Origin: Candidatus Thalassarchaeum betae
GTDB taxonomy: Archaea; Thermoplasmatota; Poseidoniia; Poseidoniales; Thalassarchaeaceae
Assembly: GCA_022448665.1 (NCBI GenBank)
Contig: JAKUUO010000009.1
Span: 1-53,028, forward strand
Direction of reading: 5' to 3'
Length of the DNA: 53,028 nt
The translations under genes and the position numbers were made by a program. Under the pieces are notes generated by a model that saw nothing but the letters and a program-made list of their open reading frames with translations, had not been told where the DNA came from and ran no database searches. Positions 1 to 8,525 of this stretch are shown here, piece by piece (positions within the stretch are counted from its first letter, which is position 1; each line of letters opens with the position of its first letter).

Positions 1-967
1 GACCTGCGGAGTCCCCTATGGCCACATTCCCAATACCAGCTTGGATGTGCCTGATCTGGTGTTTGTGCTCGAGATCTAGCAGTGAACCGCCTCCATCCGG
101 GTCCAGTACCGAGATTCTTGCGCTGCCTTCCTTCCAGGAGGATGCCCATACGGCTTCACCTTGGGAGATCGACGGCCCCATGGAGAGCGAATCCACCGAG
201 CCGGGCACCAAAGCGGTCCAACCCCGGCTTGAGACGATCAGACCAGACTCCTGGCCGGCAATCCAACTGTCGCTGTGACCGGTGATGGCACGAACCGGCG
301 ACGCATCTTCGCCGAAGGTTTCCGCTTCGGAGCCCAGGATTGTGCTGACCCTTCCGTCGGAGTGGCCGAACAGGAAGCGCCCGTCGGCCCCACAGGCTCC
401 GACTGTGACCGGGCTGTCTCCCTCAATCGGGTGATGCGAAGCCGCCTCTCCGCTCCTGATCCTCATGAACCCGCAGCGAGGCCTGCCCAGACCGAGTAGA
501 ACCCCTCCGTCATCATGCAGTCCGAAGTGCCATGGGCGCTCAGGCTCAGTCCAGCGCTCCTGCAGTTCTCCCGACTCGTCGAATCTCCATATGGTCGCCT
601 CGATATAGTCGGAGATCTCGATCTCATAGACCGAAGACGCCGCCCAGATGTTGCCTTCACAGGCTTGGACGTAGTCGCTGGCCCCCTCGAGCTCGCGGTC
701 CCAGAGAACCTCGCCAGTACCGATATCTATCGCGCGCAGGCTGACCGAGGCCGAGGCGTAGACACGCCCGCCGTCGATGACTAGGTCGGAGACTGGGCCT
801 TCGTCCTCGATCCTCCATCTCTCTGCCCCGGAATCTACCGACCAGCATGCCAGCACCCCTTCCTGAGAGCCGGCCAGCAGATCATCACCGGCGATTTGCA
901 GCACCGTGCAGGCGCTGCCGAGCTCGCGCACGAGCGATGCCAGAGACCCCAGGGTATGACCAGTCAT
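1..967 (-). CDS. Beta-propeller (PQQ/BamB-like repeat) protein, C-terminus outside the window
   Basis: An open frame of about 322 codons starts at ATG 967 and runs off the left edge, so the C-terminus is missing. The translation contains PQQ-propeller blade signatures: WSVDSGAERW near residue 40 and AIDIGTGEVLW near residue 75, each preceded by a glycine-aspartate turn and short beta strands. Later blades are less regular (for example SPVTVGACGADGRFLFGHSD). No signal peptide is visible at this start, so a cytoplasmic propeller or a protein-interaction scaffold is as likely as a surface protein. Its start is about 50 nt downstream of the stop of the M32 carboxypeptidase on the same strand, so the two may be co-transcribed. 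Specific function unknown. Confidence 0.75.
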   Translation of the reverse strand, partial: MTGHTLGSLASLVRELGSACTVLQIAGDDLLAGSQEGVLACWSVDSGAERWRIEDEGPVSDLVIDGGRVYASASVSLRAIDIGTGEVLWDRELEGASDYVQACEGNIWAASSVYEIEISDYIEATIWRFDESGELQERWTEPERPWHFGLHDDGGVLLGLGRPRCGFMRIRSGEAASHHPIEGDSPVTVGACGADGRFLFGHSDGRVSTILGSEAETFGEDASPVRAITGHSDSWIAGQESGLIVSSRGWTALVPGSVDSLSMGPSISQGEAVWASSWKEGSARISVLDPDGGGSLLDLEHKHQIRHIQAGIGNVAIGDSAG

Positions 968-1017
968 GGCTTCACACCACGACGCTGCGCTATCGGGCTT
1001 TCGCGTAGGCGAGTCGT

Positions 1018-2520
1018 TCAGGCTGAGACACCGTAGAGCAGCTCTACCTTGTCACGCAGGTAATCGACGAAGGCATCCGGAGAGGGCGGCGAGCCGGTCA
1101 CCTCCTCGATGAGGGCAGCCGGCTCGAGTATGCTGCCGCGCTGGTGCACGTGCTCGCGCATCCAGGCGAGCAATGGTGCGAACTCGCCGCGCTGAATCTG
1201 CTTGTCATGGTGGGGAAGATCATTGCGTGCGGTGGCCAGCAACTGCGCTGCGTACAGATTGCCCAGTGTGTAGGTGGGGAAATAGCCGAAGGCCCCCATG
1301 GACCAGTGGATGTCCTGTAGCACGCCGAGGGCTCGATTGGGTGCGCGGACACCGAGAAACTCCTCGTACATGTCGTCCCAGGCGTCTGGAAGGTCGTCGA
1401 CTTCGAGGTCACCCGCGATGAGCCTCTTCTCGATCTCGTAGCGGATCATGATGTGGAGATTGTAGGTGGCCTCGTCGGCTTCGACCCGTATCAGGCTCGG
1501 CTCGACGAGGTTGACCGCCTGCCACAGCGCCTCGGCGCTGACTCCCTTCATATTCTCAGGGAAGTGCTGCTGCCACAGCGGCAGGGCCCACTCGCAGAAC
1601 TCCCTAGAGCGCCCGATCTGGTTCTCCCACAACCTGCTCTGGCTCTCGTGGACGCCCAAACCGTTGGCTTCACCGGCGAGCTGGAAGTCGAGGTCGCGCC
1701 GGCGCCCCTGCTCGTAAGTCCCATGACCGGTCTCGTGCATCGAGCCGTAGAGCGAGCCGAACGGGTCGGACTCGCTGTAACGCGTCGTCCAGCGAACATC
1801 GTCCGGGTTCGACCCACCGCAGAACGGGTGGGTCGATGCGTCGCGGCGACCGGCACTGAAGTCGAAGCCGATGGCTTCGGAAACGCCCTGGCTAAGAGCC
1901 TCCTGTCCGGGCTGCCCCCAGGAATTCCCCTCTACCCACGACATGTCGGGCCGGTTACCGCTCTCGACGACCGCCTTGATCAGGGGCGCCACGTTTTCAC
2001 GCAGTCCAGCGAACAGAGGGTCAACTCTGGATACCGTCAGACCACTTTCGTAGAGGTCGAGCAGCGCATCGTAGCGCAACTCGTCGTAGCCCAGGTAGTC
2101 CGCCTTCTGTCGGGCGAGGTCGATTGCCTTGGCGAGATCGTCGCGGAATATGGAGAAGTCGTCTTTGGCTCGCGCCTCGGTCCACGATATCTGCGCCTTC
2201 GAGCGGTGCTTGGCCATCTCGGCTACGAACTCGGTGGGCAGTTTGGTGGCCTTGTCATATGACTCACGAGCAAGTCTGACATTGGCGGCCTGAACCTCGT
2301 CCAGGCCATTACCGGACTCAAGCTCCTCCAGCAATTCCCCAATGCGTGGATCAGTCAGTCGTACGTGACCGGTCTTCGAGATCCAAGACAGCTGTTCGGC
2401 GCGCAGTGCCGCGGCCTTGGGAGGCATCAGGACCTCTTGATCCCAACTCACCAGTCCACCGATTTGGCCAATAATGTCGATATCCTTCAGTCGTTCGAGT
2501 AATTCATCGTACGCATCCAT
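1018..2520 (-). CDS. Carboxypeptidase Taq-type metallocarboxypeptidase (family M32)
   Basis: The 500-residue length is typical of M32 metallocarboxypeptidases, which remove C-terminal amino acids from peptides in the cytoplasm using a zinc or cobalt ion. The diagnostic HExxH motif is present as MHETGHGTYEQG, where the two His bind metal and the Glu is catalytic, and a downstream acidic helix (NGLGVHESQSRLWENQIGRS) matches the second M32 signature with its metal-binding Glu. The C-terminal sequence (YTLGNLYAAQLL) also fits the family. The start is ATG 2520; nothing upstream in frame looks coding. The 51-nt gap to the upstream ferritin-VIT gene on the same strand allows co-transcription. Likely role: recycling peptides taken up or released by proteolysis. 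Confidence 0.93.
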   Translation of the reverse strand: MDAYDELLERLKDIDIIGQIGGLVSWDQEVLMPPKAAALRAEQLSWISKTGHVRLTDPRIGELLEELESGNGLDEVQAANVRLARESYDKATKLPTEFVAEMAKHRSKAQISWTEARAKDDFSIFRDDLAKAIDLARQKADYLGYDELRYDALLDLYESGLTVSRVDPLFAGLRENVAPLIKAVVESGNRPDMSWVEGNSWGQPGQEALSQGVSEAIGFDFSAGRRDASTHPFCGGSNPDDVRWTTRYSESDPFGSLYGSMHETGHGTYEQGRRRDLDFQLAGEANGLGVHESQSRLWENQIGRSREFCEWALPLWQQHFPENMKGVSAEALWQAVNLVEPSLIRVEADEATYNLHIMIRYEIEKRLIAGDLEVDDLPDAWDDMYEEFLGVRAPNRALGVLQDIHWSMGAFGYFPTYTLGNLYAAQLLATARNDLPHHDKQIQRGEFAPLLAWMREHVHQRGSILEPAALIEEVTGSPPSPDAFVDYLRDKVELLYGVSA

Positions 2521-2571
2521 GAGTCCGCGAGAGCGGTCTCAGACACATAGGTTACGGAGCCGGTTTACAAC

Positions 2572-3495
2572 TCAGACTTCGATTCCGAGCATGCCTCTGA
2601 GGGCTATTCCGATGACATACGAGATCAGGCTGACCACGGCGAGGATTCCAGCCATCTCGAAAAAGCGACTCTTGAACGAGACCTCTTCGACCACAGACAC
2701 GTAGAAGTTGAACACGGCCACGATTAGCAGGCCGATAGCGAAGGTGCACAACAGGGCTTGGACGTGCGGCTCTAAGCCCCGGAAGTCCGGACTGTCGGCT
2801 TGGAAGACCAAGTAAGGCCCGACCAGAAGAAATACGGTAACAAGATATGACAGCCAAGTGAAGAACGCGGCCTTGACCGCAGACTCCGCTTTCTTCTCCG
2901 TGCGTGAGGAGAGGTACTCTGACGCTCCCATGCTGAACGCGGCAGCGATGCCGGTGACCAGCCCTGCGAGCGCGACCAGCTGCAGGCTCTGCAAAGCGAA
3001 GGTGAGGCCGGCGAGCGCCCCTGTCAGCTCGACCAGCGCGTCGGACATCCCCAGCACCACGCTTCCCGAGTAGCGCAGGCGCTCCTCATCCAGCATACCG
3101 ATCATGTTCTGCTCGTGAGCCTCCTCCTCCTCTGCGATTTCGTAGAGGCCCAGCTCGCGGTACTCGGCAGCAGCATCCTGCTCGGTCGCCTCCATCATCT
3201 TGACAGAGAAGGTGAATCCGAACAACTTCGCCAGTATGATCTGCCGTCGTACCTTGCTCGCATCAGCCTTGACCTGCTTTCCAGTCATCTTGGCGATGAC
3301 TGCCTCATGCCTTTCCTCTTCGAGCGCTATCCCATTGAGAATGGACTGGTTTACAGGGTCAGGCTGCATCTTGGCGAGCCTTCGGTACACCTCCGCCTCG
3401 GTAGCCTCCATGCGCTGCAGGCTGAGCAGCTTCGCTCGCGTATCGTCGTCCACACCAGACCCTGTGGCCCCAATCTCTTGAATCTGACCAAACAC
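2572..3495 (-). CDS. Ferritin-like/VIT1-CCC1 fusion, predicted Fe/Mn transporter
   Basis: This is a two-domain protein of 307 residues. Residues about 20-125 form a rubrerythrin-like four-helix segment with metal-ligand motifs (EATEAEVYRRLA, EEERHEAVIAKM, EATEQDAAAEY, EEEEAHEQ). Residues about 135-305 are a VIT1/CCC1 membrane domain with about five hydrophobic segments and the family motif LGMSDALVELTGALAGL, followed by GASEYLSSRTEKKAE. Related proteins (MbfA, VIT) move Fe2+ or Mn2+ across a membrane, either as detoxifying exporters or for storage; the ferritin-like part probably senses or delivers the metal. The start is GTG 3495 with a weak AGGT four bases upstream. It is divergent from the peptidase at 3575, with a shared promoter region between. 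Confidence 0.88.
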   Translation of the reverse strand: MFGQIQEIGATGSGVDDDTRAKLLSLQRMEATEAEVYRRLAKMQPDPVNQSILNGIALEEERHEAVIAKMTGKQVKADASKVRRQIILAKLFGFTFSVKMMEATEQDAAAEYRELGLYEIAEEEEAHEQNMIGMLDEERLRYSGSVVLGMSDALVELTGALAGLTFALQSLQLVALAGLVTGIAAAFSMGASEYLSSRTEKKAESAVKAAFFTWLSYLVTVFLLVGPYLVFQADSPDFRGLEPHVQALLCTFAIGLLIVAVFNFYVSVVEEVSFKSRFFEMAGILAVVSLISYVIGIALRGMLGIEV

Positions 3496-3574
3496 TACCT
3501 GAGCCCAACGAGAATTAGATTCCTTGAATTAGTCAAGAGATGCCCCTGATTCAACAGTCAGGAGGCTGCTATCG
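3496..3574. promoter_or_regulatory. Divergent promoter region with symmetric CTTGA dyad
   Basis: The 79-nt gap between two divergent genes holds CTTGA-ATTAG-TCAAG at 3523-3537, a perfect 5-bp dyad with a CTTGA box on each strand. The box lies 51 nt upstream of the plus-strand ATG, which has its own ribosome binding site AGGAGG at 3560-3565. On the minus strand the same dyad lies about 30-40 nt upstream of GTG 3495. I infer a shared bidirectional promoter or operator. Confidence 0.45.
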
Positions 3575-5449
3575 ATGAGTGAAGCCGAATTCACCGCTGA
3601 AATCAAGATTGGATCCCCTGTCAAACCCTTCTCCGTCGCTGCCTTCACCGTAGTTGTAGTTGCCATTCTGATATCCGCCAGCCTCTCAGGTTTTTTCAGC
3701 TTCGAGGAGGGCTCGGAAGAAGAGCCGGAGTACGAGCACTGGCTCCCAGATGTCGAGGACCGCTCGAACAAGTTCTATCAGGATGACGATGTATTCAGCC
3801 GAGTCTCGTGGAACGGCTCGTTCGGTGTCGACGCAGTCCGATCGATCTACGTCCCTGTCCCCGCGATCGTCGCAAGTGATGGCGGTGCTGGGGTCACCGG
3901 CGGCGCTGAGGTCCACATGGGTCTGTGGCTCCCTGTGATTGAGGGGTGCGACATGGACGCGGCAGAGGTGCCTGAGGAGTGCCAGGTCCCTGTGATCGCC
4001 GAGATCGGGCCGTACTACGACGACGGGGACGTCGACGCCCTGACCCCAGCGGGCAGACTTGGCCGGTTCCTGATTGAGAACTTCGTGCCGCACGGCTTCG
4101 GCGTTGCTCAGGTGTCGGTGTTCGGCACCGGAGAGTCGAATCACTGCATGGATCTCATGGGGCTCGACGAGCAAGAGGGGATTCACGCTGCTGTGGAGTA
4201 CCTCGGAGAGGCACCGTTCTCGAACGGCAATGTCGCTGCGATCGGGAAATCGTACGACGGCTCCACACCGTGGGAAGCAGCTGCAATGGGCTCGGATCAC
4301 CTGAAGACCATCGTGCCGATGTCCGGACTCATTGGCGTCCATGACTTGATGTGGCGCAACGGCAGCATGGAGGCACGTGGCGCCATCATGCACAATGGCG
4401 TCTACGGCAGCTTTGGGCTGGACGGCGATCTGGAGGACGCCCAGAACGCCTGCGAGGGATACTTCGAGGGATACTATGCTGGAGTCGGGGCCTATCTGAC
4501 CGGAGACAATCTCGCTTGGACTGGCAGCGACTACTGGGTGGAGCGCCACTTCCTGACCAGGGCTCTGCAGAACTACAACGGCTCGGTGTACATCATCCAC
4601 GGTCTACAGGATTGGAACGTCGACCCTCACATGGCTTTCCCTGTGCACAACACCCTCTTGGAAGCCGGCTTCGAGGTCAAGGGGCTCTACGGGCAGTGGG
4701 GTCATGACTACCCTGACCGCAGGAGCGGTCATGAGGGTCTGAGTAGCGGCCGGGGCGCCGAGGCCTTCCCCTACACACTGCGTTGGGACTGGGCCGATGA
4801 TATGCTGGAGTGGTTCAATTTCTATCTCAAGGACAAGGGGCCTCAGCCGAGGCTGGTTGCCGAGGTCCAAGACAACATGGGGGGATGGAGAGTCGAACCC
4901 AGTTATCCCCCCGAAGACCAAGAATGGCTCAATCTCGACATGGACGCCTGTTCTGTGATAGGCGGCGGCAATACGATTACCCCGACCTCGAACCTGATGA
5001 TCGAGTGTCCAGAGTTCGATAACGAGACCAGAATAGTCGGAAACCCGACCTTCCACGTCGAGGCCACGATCTCTCTTTTCGCAACCAGCGGGCATCTCTT
5101 CGTGGAGATGGTCCAAGCAAGCAGCGGCATGCATCTGGGTCATGCCGTCATGGACCTGAGGTTCCATGCCGGAGGTGGTGAGGGTGAGATCATGACCCCC
5201 GGAGAGACGGTGATTGCGAAGATGGAGTTCTTTGGAATGGACGTAATCATCCCCGGAGGGGATGGAATCCATCTGATAATCACCCAGACGGGTGAGGACT
5301 ATGCCCCCAGCCCCGTATCGATGATGCCTGTGACCATCAGCCTTGGCCCTTCGAGCATCTTGAGCCTGTCCACAGTCGCCCGTGACTGCGCAGACCTCTT
5401 CCTACCGCCGATGCAAGAAGCATATCCTCAGTGCTCCATCGAAGAGTGA
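3575..5449 (+). CDS. Membrane-anchored CocE/NonD-type alpha/beta hydrolase (X-Pro dipeptidyl-peptidase, S15-like)
   Basis: The 624-residue protein has one N-terminal membrane segment (residues about 22-42) followed by a large domain predicted to face outward. The catalytic triad can be placed: nucleophile S226 in GKSYDG, D346 in LQDWNVDP, and H377 in QWGHDYPD. These are the positions expected for the S15/CocE family, which hydrolyses X-Pro dipeptides or acyl esters. The C-terminal part (after residue about 450) is beta-rich, like the jelly-roll domain of the family. Start ATG 3575 has a strong AGGAGG site nine bases upstream. As an anchored exo-acting peptidase it would suit a protein-degrading heterotroph. 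The exact substrate cannot be told from sequence; esterase activity is the alternative. Confidence 0.85.
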   Translation: MSEAEFTAEIKIGSPVKPFSVAAFTVVVVAILISASLSGFFSFEEGSEEEPEYEHWLPDVEDRSNKFYQDDDVFSRVSWNGSFGVDAVRSIYVPVPAIVASDGGAGVTGGAEVHMGLWLPVIEGCDMDAAEVPEECQVPVIAEIGPYYDDGDVDALTPAGRLGRFLIENFVPHGFGVAQVSVFGTGESNHCMDLMGLDEQEGIHAAVEYLGEAPFSNGNVAAIGKSYDGSTPWEAAAMGSDHLKTIVPMSGLIGVHDLMWRNGSMEARGAIMHNGVYGSFGLDGDLEDAQNACEGYFEGYYAGVGAYLTGDNLAWTGSDYWVERHFLTRALQNYNGSVYIIHGLQDWNVDPHMAFPVHNTLLEAGFEVKGLYGQWGHDYPDRRSGHEGLSSGRGAEAFPYTLRWDWADDMLEWFNFYLKDKGPQPRLVAEVQDNMGGWRVEPSYPPEDQEWLNLDMDACSVIGGGNTITPTSNLMIECPEFDNETRIVGNPTFHVEATISLFATSGHLFVEMVQASSGMHLGHAVMDLRFHAGGGEGEIMTPGETVIAKMEFFGMDVIIPGGDGIHLIITQTGEDYAPSPVSMMPVTISLGPSSILSLSTVARDCADLFLPPMQEAYPQCSIEE

Positions 5450-5504
5450 GGCCTTGCTCAGAGCCCCGAACGCTTGATGCGCAAAAGGAGGCTCCGACGA
5501 ACCC

Positions 5505-7049
5505 ATGGCACGTAGCGACGCCAGCGTCAACGTCCCAGTAGCGGACCGCATCCTGCTCCACCTGTGGGAGCAGGACCACCAAGCGGACCACTATCTCGTC
5601 ACCCAAGAGATGACCCGGCCCGGTATAGCCGAGATATGCGCCTTGCATCCACCAAACGTATCCCGTTCGATGCGCGAGTTGATGTCCAATGGTTGGGTCA
5701 CTGAGCATACCCGCACTGTGCGTGGGGACGAGCGCCGTCAGAAGACATGGCAGCTTACAGATGAGGGACGCACAGAGGCACGTGAGCGGATCGCGGACCT
5801 GCGCTCGATCCAGATCCTCCTGCGCAGCCGAGACGGCAAGTTGCTCGAAGTCCGAGCCGACGAGGCTGCAGCGCGGCTGCAGACCGGGCTGACGCTACTA
5901 CAGGTCCTGATGCACTCCCAGCACGAGGGCGTGCTGAACTTCGGCGACATTCGCTTCGGGGCCATCGTCAAACCAGACGACACATCCACTCCAGGCTCAC
6001 TTTCGATGCTGACGGGTGCGCACTCCACCTATCACACGCGCCCGCCCGAGACGCGCACGGTGCACGGCAGGTCGGCGGAGAAGCAGGGGCTGGATGACTG
6101 GCACGCCTCTGACACGCCGATGTTCGTGCTTTCCGGCATTGCCGGCTGCGGCAAGACCACACTGGCCTCTTACTGGCTTGACGGTTTGTTGGCCGACAAG
6201 CCTGAACTTGCGGTGATGTACTACCCGTGCCAGCCTTGGGACTCCCCACTGGGAATCGCCACGAGCCTGCTGCACAGGCTAGGCATAGGCCCCGACGGCG
6301 ACTCAGAGGATCCTTACAACATCCTCGAGGCGCTCCCGCTCAAGCCTGGCGCACGCCTCGACTTGGATCTGTATCGCCGGCGACTGATAGCCCACCTGCT
6401 CGATGAGGAGGGACGCTGCGCTGGGGTCTCAGAGGAGATTCTGGTGATACTCGACGATGTTCATAACATCGGCTCCGACGGCGCGCATCTGTTCGGAGCG
6501 CTGCTGCAGGTCGCAGAGGCTTCTCCGATGCGACTGCTACTGGTTTCTAGGACCAACCTCGCTTTCTACGACAGGCGCGATGTGCACACGCGTGGGCGCG
6601 TGGCCGAACTTCCCCTCTCAGGCCTATCCCTCGAGGAGATCTCAGCGTGGATCGACTCGCTAGACCTGCCGAGCGAAGCGCCAGCCGAGGAGATTCACCG
6701 CGTCACCGGTGGGCACCCGCTGGCCGTTGAGTTGCTGGAGCTGTACGGCCAAACCCTGCACGAGGACTGGCTGCGCTTCCTCGACGAGGAGATCCTCGAT
6801 GTGCTGCCCGAGGACCGCCGAGAGATGCTGGCTCTCCTTGCGGTAGCCGAACGACCCGTCCCATGGGCTACTCTGGCCGCAGCAGCCGGCACCGATGGCC
6901 CACCGCCAGCAGACTTGCTCGAGCGCGGCCTGATGCTGGAACTCGCGGATGGCATGTGGCTGCACGAGGCGCTGCGCGCCAGACTGCTCAGGGAAGTCGG
7001 CGCGCCGCACGACGAGAGAGCTCGGAGGCTGCGCGAGGCAGCCGACTAG
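5505..7049 (+). CDS. Winged-helix STAND-class ATPase, putative signal-responsive regulator
   Basis: The 514-residue protein begins with a MarR-like winged helix (residues about 1-100, including PPNVSRSMRELMSNGWV and the wing HTRTVRGDERRQKTW). After a linker comes an NTPase domain with Walker A at residues 211-219 (GIAGCGKTT), Walker B at about 312-318 (ILVILDD), a sensor-like LLLVSRTN, and the STAND hallmark GxP in GGHPLAVELLELYG. The end is a short helical/winged region. STAND proteins are ATP switches that oligomerise on binding a ligand; this one lacks an obvious C-terminal repeat sensor. A GGAGG lies 12-13 bases before ATG 5505. The stop codon overlaps the stop of convergent thioredoxin within the tetranucleotide CTAG (7046-7049). 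Target genes unknown. Confidence 0.8.
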   Translation: MARSDASVNVPVADRILLHLWEQDHQADHYLVTQEMTRPGIAEICALHPPNVSRSMRELMSNGWVTEHTRTVRGDERRQKTWQLTDEGRTEARERIADLRSIQILLRSRDGKLLEVRADEAAARLQTGLTLLQVLMHSQHEGVLNFGDIRFGAIVKPDDTSTPGSLSMLTGAHSTYHTRPPETRTVHGRSAEKQGLDDWHASDTPMFVLSGIAGCGKTTLASYWLDGLLADKPELAVMYYPCQPWDSPLGIATSLLHRLGIGPDGDSEDPYNILEALPLKPGARLDLDLYRRRLIAHLLDEEGRCAGVSEEILVILDDVHNIGSDGAHLFGALLQVAEASPMRLLLVSRTNLAFYDRRDVHTRGRVAELPLSGLSLEEISAWIDSLDLPSEAPAEEIHRVTGGHPLAVELLELYGQTLHEDWLRFLDEEILDVLPEDRREMLALLAVAERPVPWATLAAAAGTDGPPPADLLERGLMLELADGMWLHEALRARLLREVGAPHDERARRLREAAD

Positions 7050-7363
7050 GCCATGTGACGATCGAGCCAGCTGTCCATGCCCGGCTTCGGCATGGCCCCG
7101 GTAATCCGATCTACGACCTCGCCGTTATGGAACAATATGAGGCTCGGTATCCCCCTGACACCGTATTTCCCAGGTGAGAGTTGATTCACATCGGTGTTGA
7201 CTTTGGCGATAGTCATCTCGCGCTCACCGGCTATCTGCTCAAGCACCGGCGCAATCATCTTGCATGGGCCGCACCAAGGTGCCCAGAAGTCCACTAGAAC
7301 CCACTCGTCACTGCTCGTCACCACATCAAAATCAGCATCACTCGCTGTCACTACTTTGCCCAT
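7046..7363 (-). CDS. trxA: Thioredoxin
   Basis: A classic thioredoxin fold of 105 residues with the active site WCGPCK in FWAPWCGPCKMIAPVL, the cis-Pro loop VRGIPSLILF and the C-terminal helix. It reduces protein disulfides in the cytoplasm, normally recharged by thioredoxin reductase, which is not in this window. I place the start at ATG 7363 because GGTGA lies six bases upstream and the length then matches the family. A longer frame from 7405 would add 14 residues (with CGCG), which I consider untranslated. The gene is convergent with the STAND ATPase and divergent from rpe; an inverted repeat at 7408-7426 lies in the upstream region. Confidence 0.95.
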   Translation of the reverse strand: MGKVVTASDADFDVVTSSDEWVLVDFWAPWCGPCKMIAPVLEQIAGEREMTIAKVNTDVNQLSPGKYGVRGIPSLILFHNGEVVDRITGAMPKPGMDSWLDRHMA

Positions 7364-7474
7364 CAACTCACCTGCGTCTCCCTCGCCGCATCCGCATCCT
7401 ATCAATTTGTGTCTTGAGCAGACACACTATCCCCGCCCGAGGGATTGAGAACCGAAAGCCACCCCCGACGGTCC
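7364..7474. promoter_or_regulatory. Divergent trx/rpe promoter region with perfect 7-bp inverted repeat
   Basis: The stretch contains TGTGTCT-TGAGC-AGACACA at 7408-7426, a perfect 7-bp inverted repeat with a 5-nt centre. It lies about 45 nt upstream of the trx start and about 50 nt upstream of the rpe start. Its location and symmetry suit an operator for a dimeric regulator of both genes. No canonical TATA box is obvious on either strand. Confidence 0.45.
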
Positions 7475-8155
7475 GTGGAAGTCACGCCGAGCATCCTCAC
7501 AGCCGACTTCTCGAGGCTCGGCGAGACGCTGGAGGAAGCGGTCGCCGCGGGCATAGGCTGGATTCACATGGACGTCATGGACGGCAACTGGGTCGTCAAT
7601 CGGACAATCACGTTCGGCCCCGCTCTGATACGCTCTGTACGCGACCGACTCGGCTCTGAGGTCACCATCGACTGTCACCTCATGATTACCAACGCTGAGG
7701 AGACATGGGACCAGTACGTCGACGCCGGTGTGGACATGGTAATCGCCCATATTGAGGCCGTAGGAGACTTTCCCGCGCTAATCGAGAATCTGCACGACGC
7801 CGGAGTGCAGGCCGGCTGCGTGCTGAACCCCGACACTCCAGCCGAGGATGTCTTCCCCTTCCTACAGGACTTAGACCTCGTTCTGGTGATGTCTATTGTC
7901 CCCGGCAAGGGCGGACAGCAGTTCATGCCTGAGGTCGAGGACAAGGTGCGCGCCTTCCGCGCAGCCATCGATGCTCAGTCTGCAGCCGGCGGGCGTGCCA
8001 CCAAGCTGATGATAGATGGTGGCGTGAAGGACCACAACGCCGCAATGATTGCAGAGTGGGGGATCGACATTGCTGTCGTGGGCTCAGGGCTAATCAACGA
8101 CAGCGGCACGATAGCCGAGAACCTCGCTGCCATCACCACCGCTCTTGACGAGTAG
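7475..8155 (+). CDS. rpe: Ribulose-phosphate 3-epimerase
   Basis: A TIM-barrel enzyme interconverting ribulose-5-phosphate and xylulose-5-phosphate in the pentose phosphate pathway. Family signatures are complete: PSILTADFSRL at the N-terminus, HMDVMDGNWV (metal-binding His and catalytic Asp), DCHLMI, MSIVPGKGGQQFMP, and MIDGGVKDHNA with the second catalytic Asp. I choose GTG 7475, which begins VEVTPSIL like the usual family start and gives 226 residues. An in-frame TTG at 7445 would add ten residues with no family support. No clear Shine-Dalgarno site precedes it, so the message may be leaderless. BolA follows after 42 nt on the same strand. Confidence 0.94.
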   Translation: MEVTPSILTADFSRLGETLEEAVAAGIGWIHMDVMDGNWVVNRTITFGPALIRSVRDRLGSEVTIDCHLMITNAEETWDQYVDAGVDMVIAHIEAVGDFPALIENLHDAGVQAGCVLNPDTPAEDVFPFLQDLDLVLVMSIVPGKGGQQFMPEVEDKVRAFRAAIDAQSAAGGRATKLMIDGGVKDHNAAMIAEWGIDIAVVGSGLINDSGTIAENLAAITTALDE

Positions 8156-8197
8156 CGCCGAGAGCATTCAAAGCACTCAGCCCCGAGGGGAGTCTCG

Positions 8198-8521
8198 ATG
8201 GTCACAGAGCAGTGGATGGTCGAGGAGGTCCGCAAGGTCGTTCCCGACGCCGAGGTCGAGGCATCCGACCTGCATGGCAGTGGCGACCACTTCCATGTCA
8301 GGGTGATTTCGGAGAGTTACCAGGGTGTGCGGCCGCTGCAGAGGCAGCGACCGATCCTGAACCACTTCAAGCCCCACATCGCGCAGAATATCGTGCATGC
8401 ACTGGACCTGAAGTGCATGACGCCCGAGCAAGCGGGAGAGAGCGGGGACACCGCTTTCGACCCTCATGGTGAAGAAGTGGAGTTCTTTGGGGTGCACATC
8501 CGCAGGCCGGACAAGGAGTGA
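8198..8521 (+). CDS. BolA family protein
   Basis: A small protein of 107 residues with the BolA fold signature: EVEASDLHGSGDHFHVRVIS, then a Q-R-H-like region (YQGVRPLQRQRPILNHF) and HALDLKCMTPEQAG, matching the family's H-A-L-xL-K-xxTP-E ending. The C-terminus is about 20 residues longer than usual and still beta-rich. BolA proteins bind a shared [2Fe-2S] cluster together with CGFS glutaredoxins and take part in iron trafficking and cluster delivery. The very next gene, four bases on, is such a glutaredoxin, which strongly supports the assignment. GAGGGGAG precedes ATG 8198. BolA is uncommon in archaea. Confidence 0.88.
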   Translation: MVTEQWMVEEVRKVVPDAEVEASDLHGSGDHFHVRVISESYQGVRPLQRQRPILNHFKPHIAQNIVHALDLKCMTPEQAGESGDTAFDPHGEEVEFFGVHIRRPDKE

Positions 8522-8525
8522 TGAT

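Noticed and set aside
1453..2262. 269-codon open frame antisense to the M32 carboxypeptidase
   Set aside because: The opposite strand encodes the HExxH enzyme; this frame shows no recognisable motif.
3686..4600. 304-codon open frame antisense to the S15-like hydrolase
   Set aside because: It lies wholly opposite a gene with a complete catalytic triad; the translation is His/Val/Asp-rich without domains, as expected from the complement of GC-rich codons.
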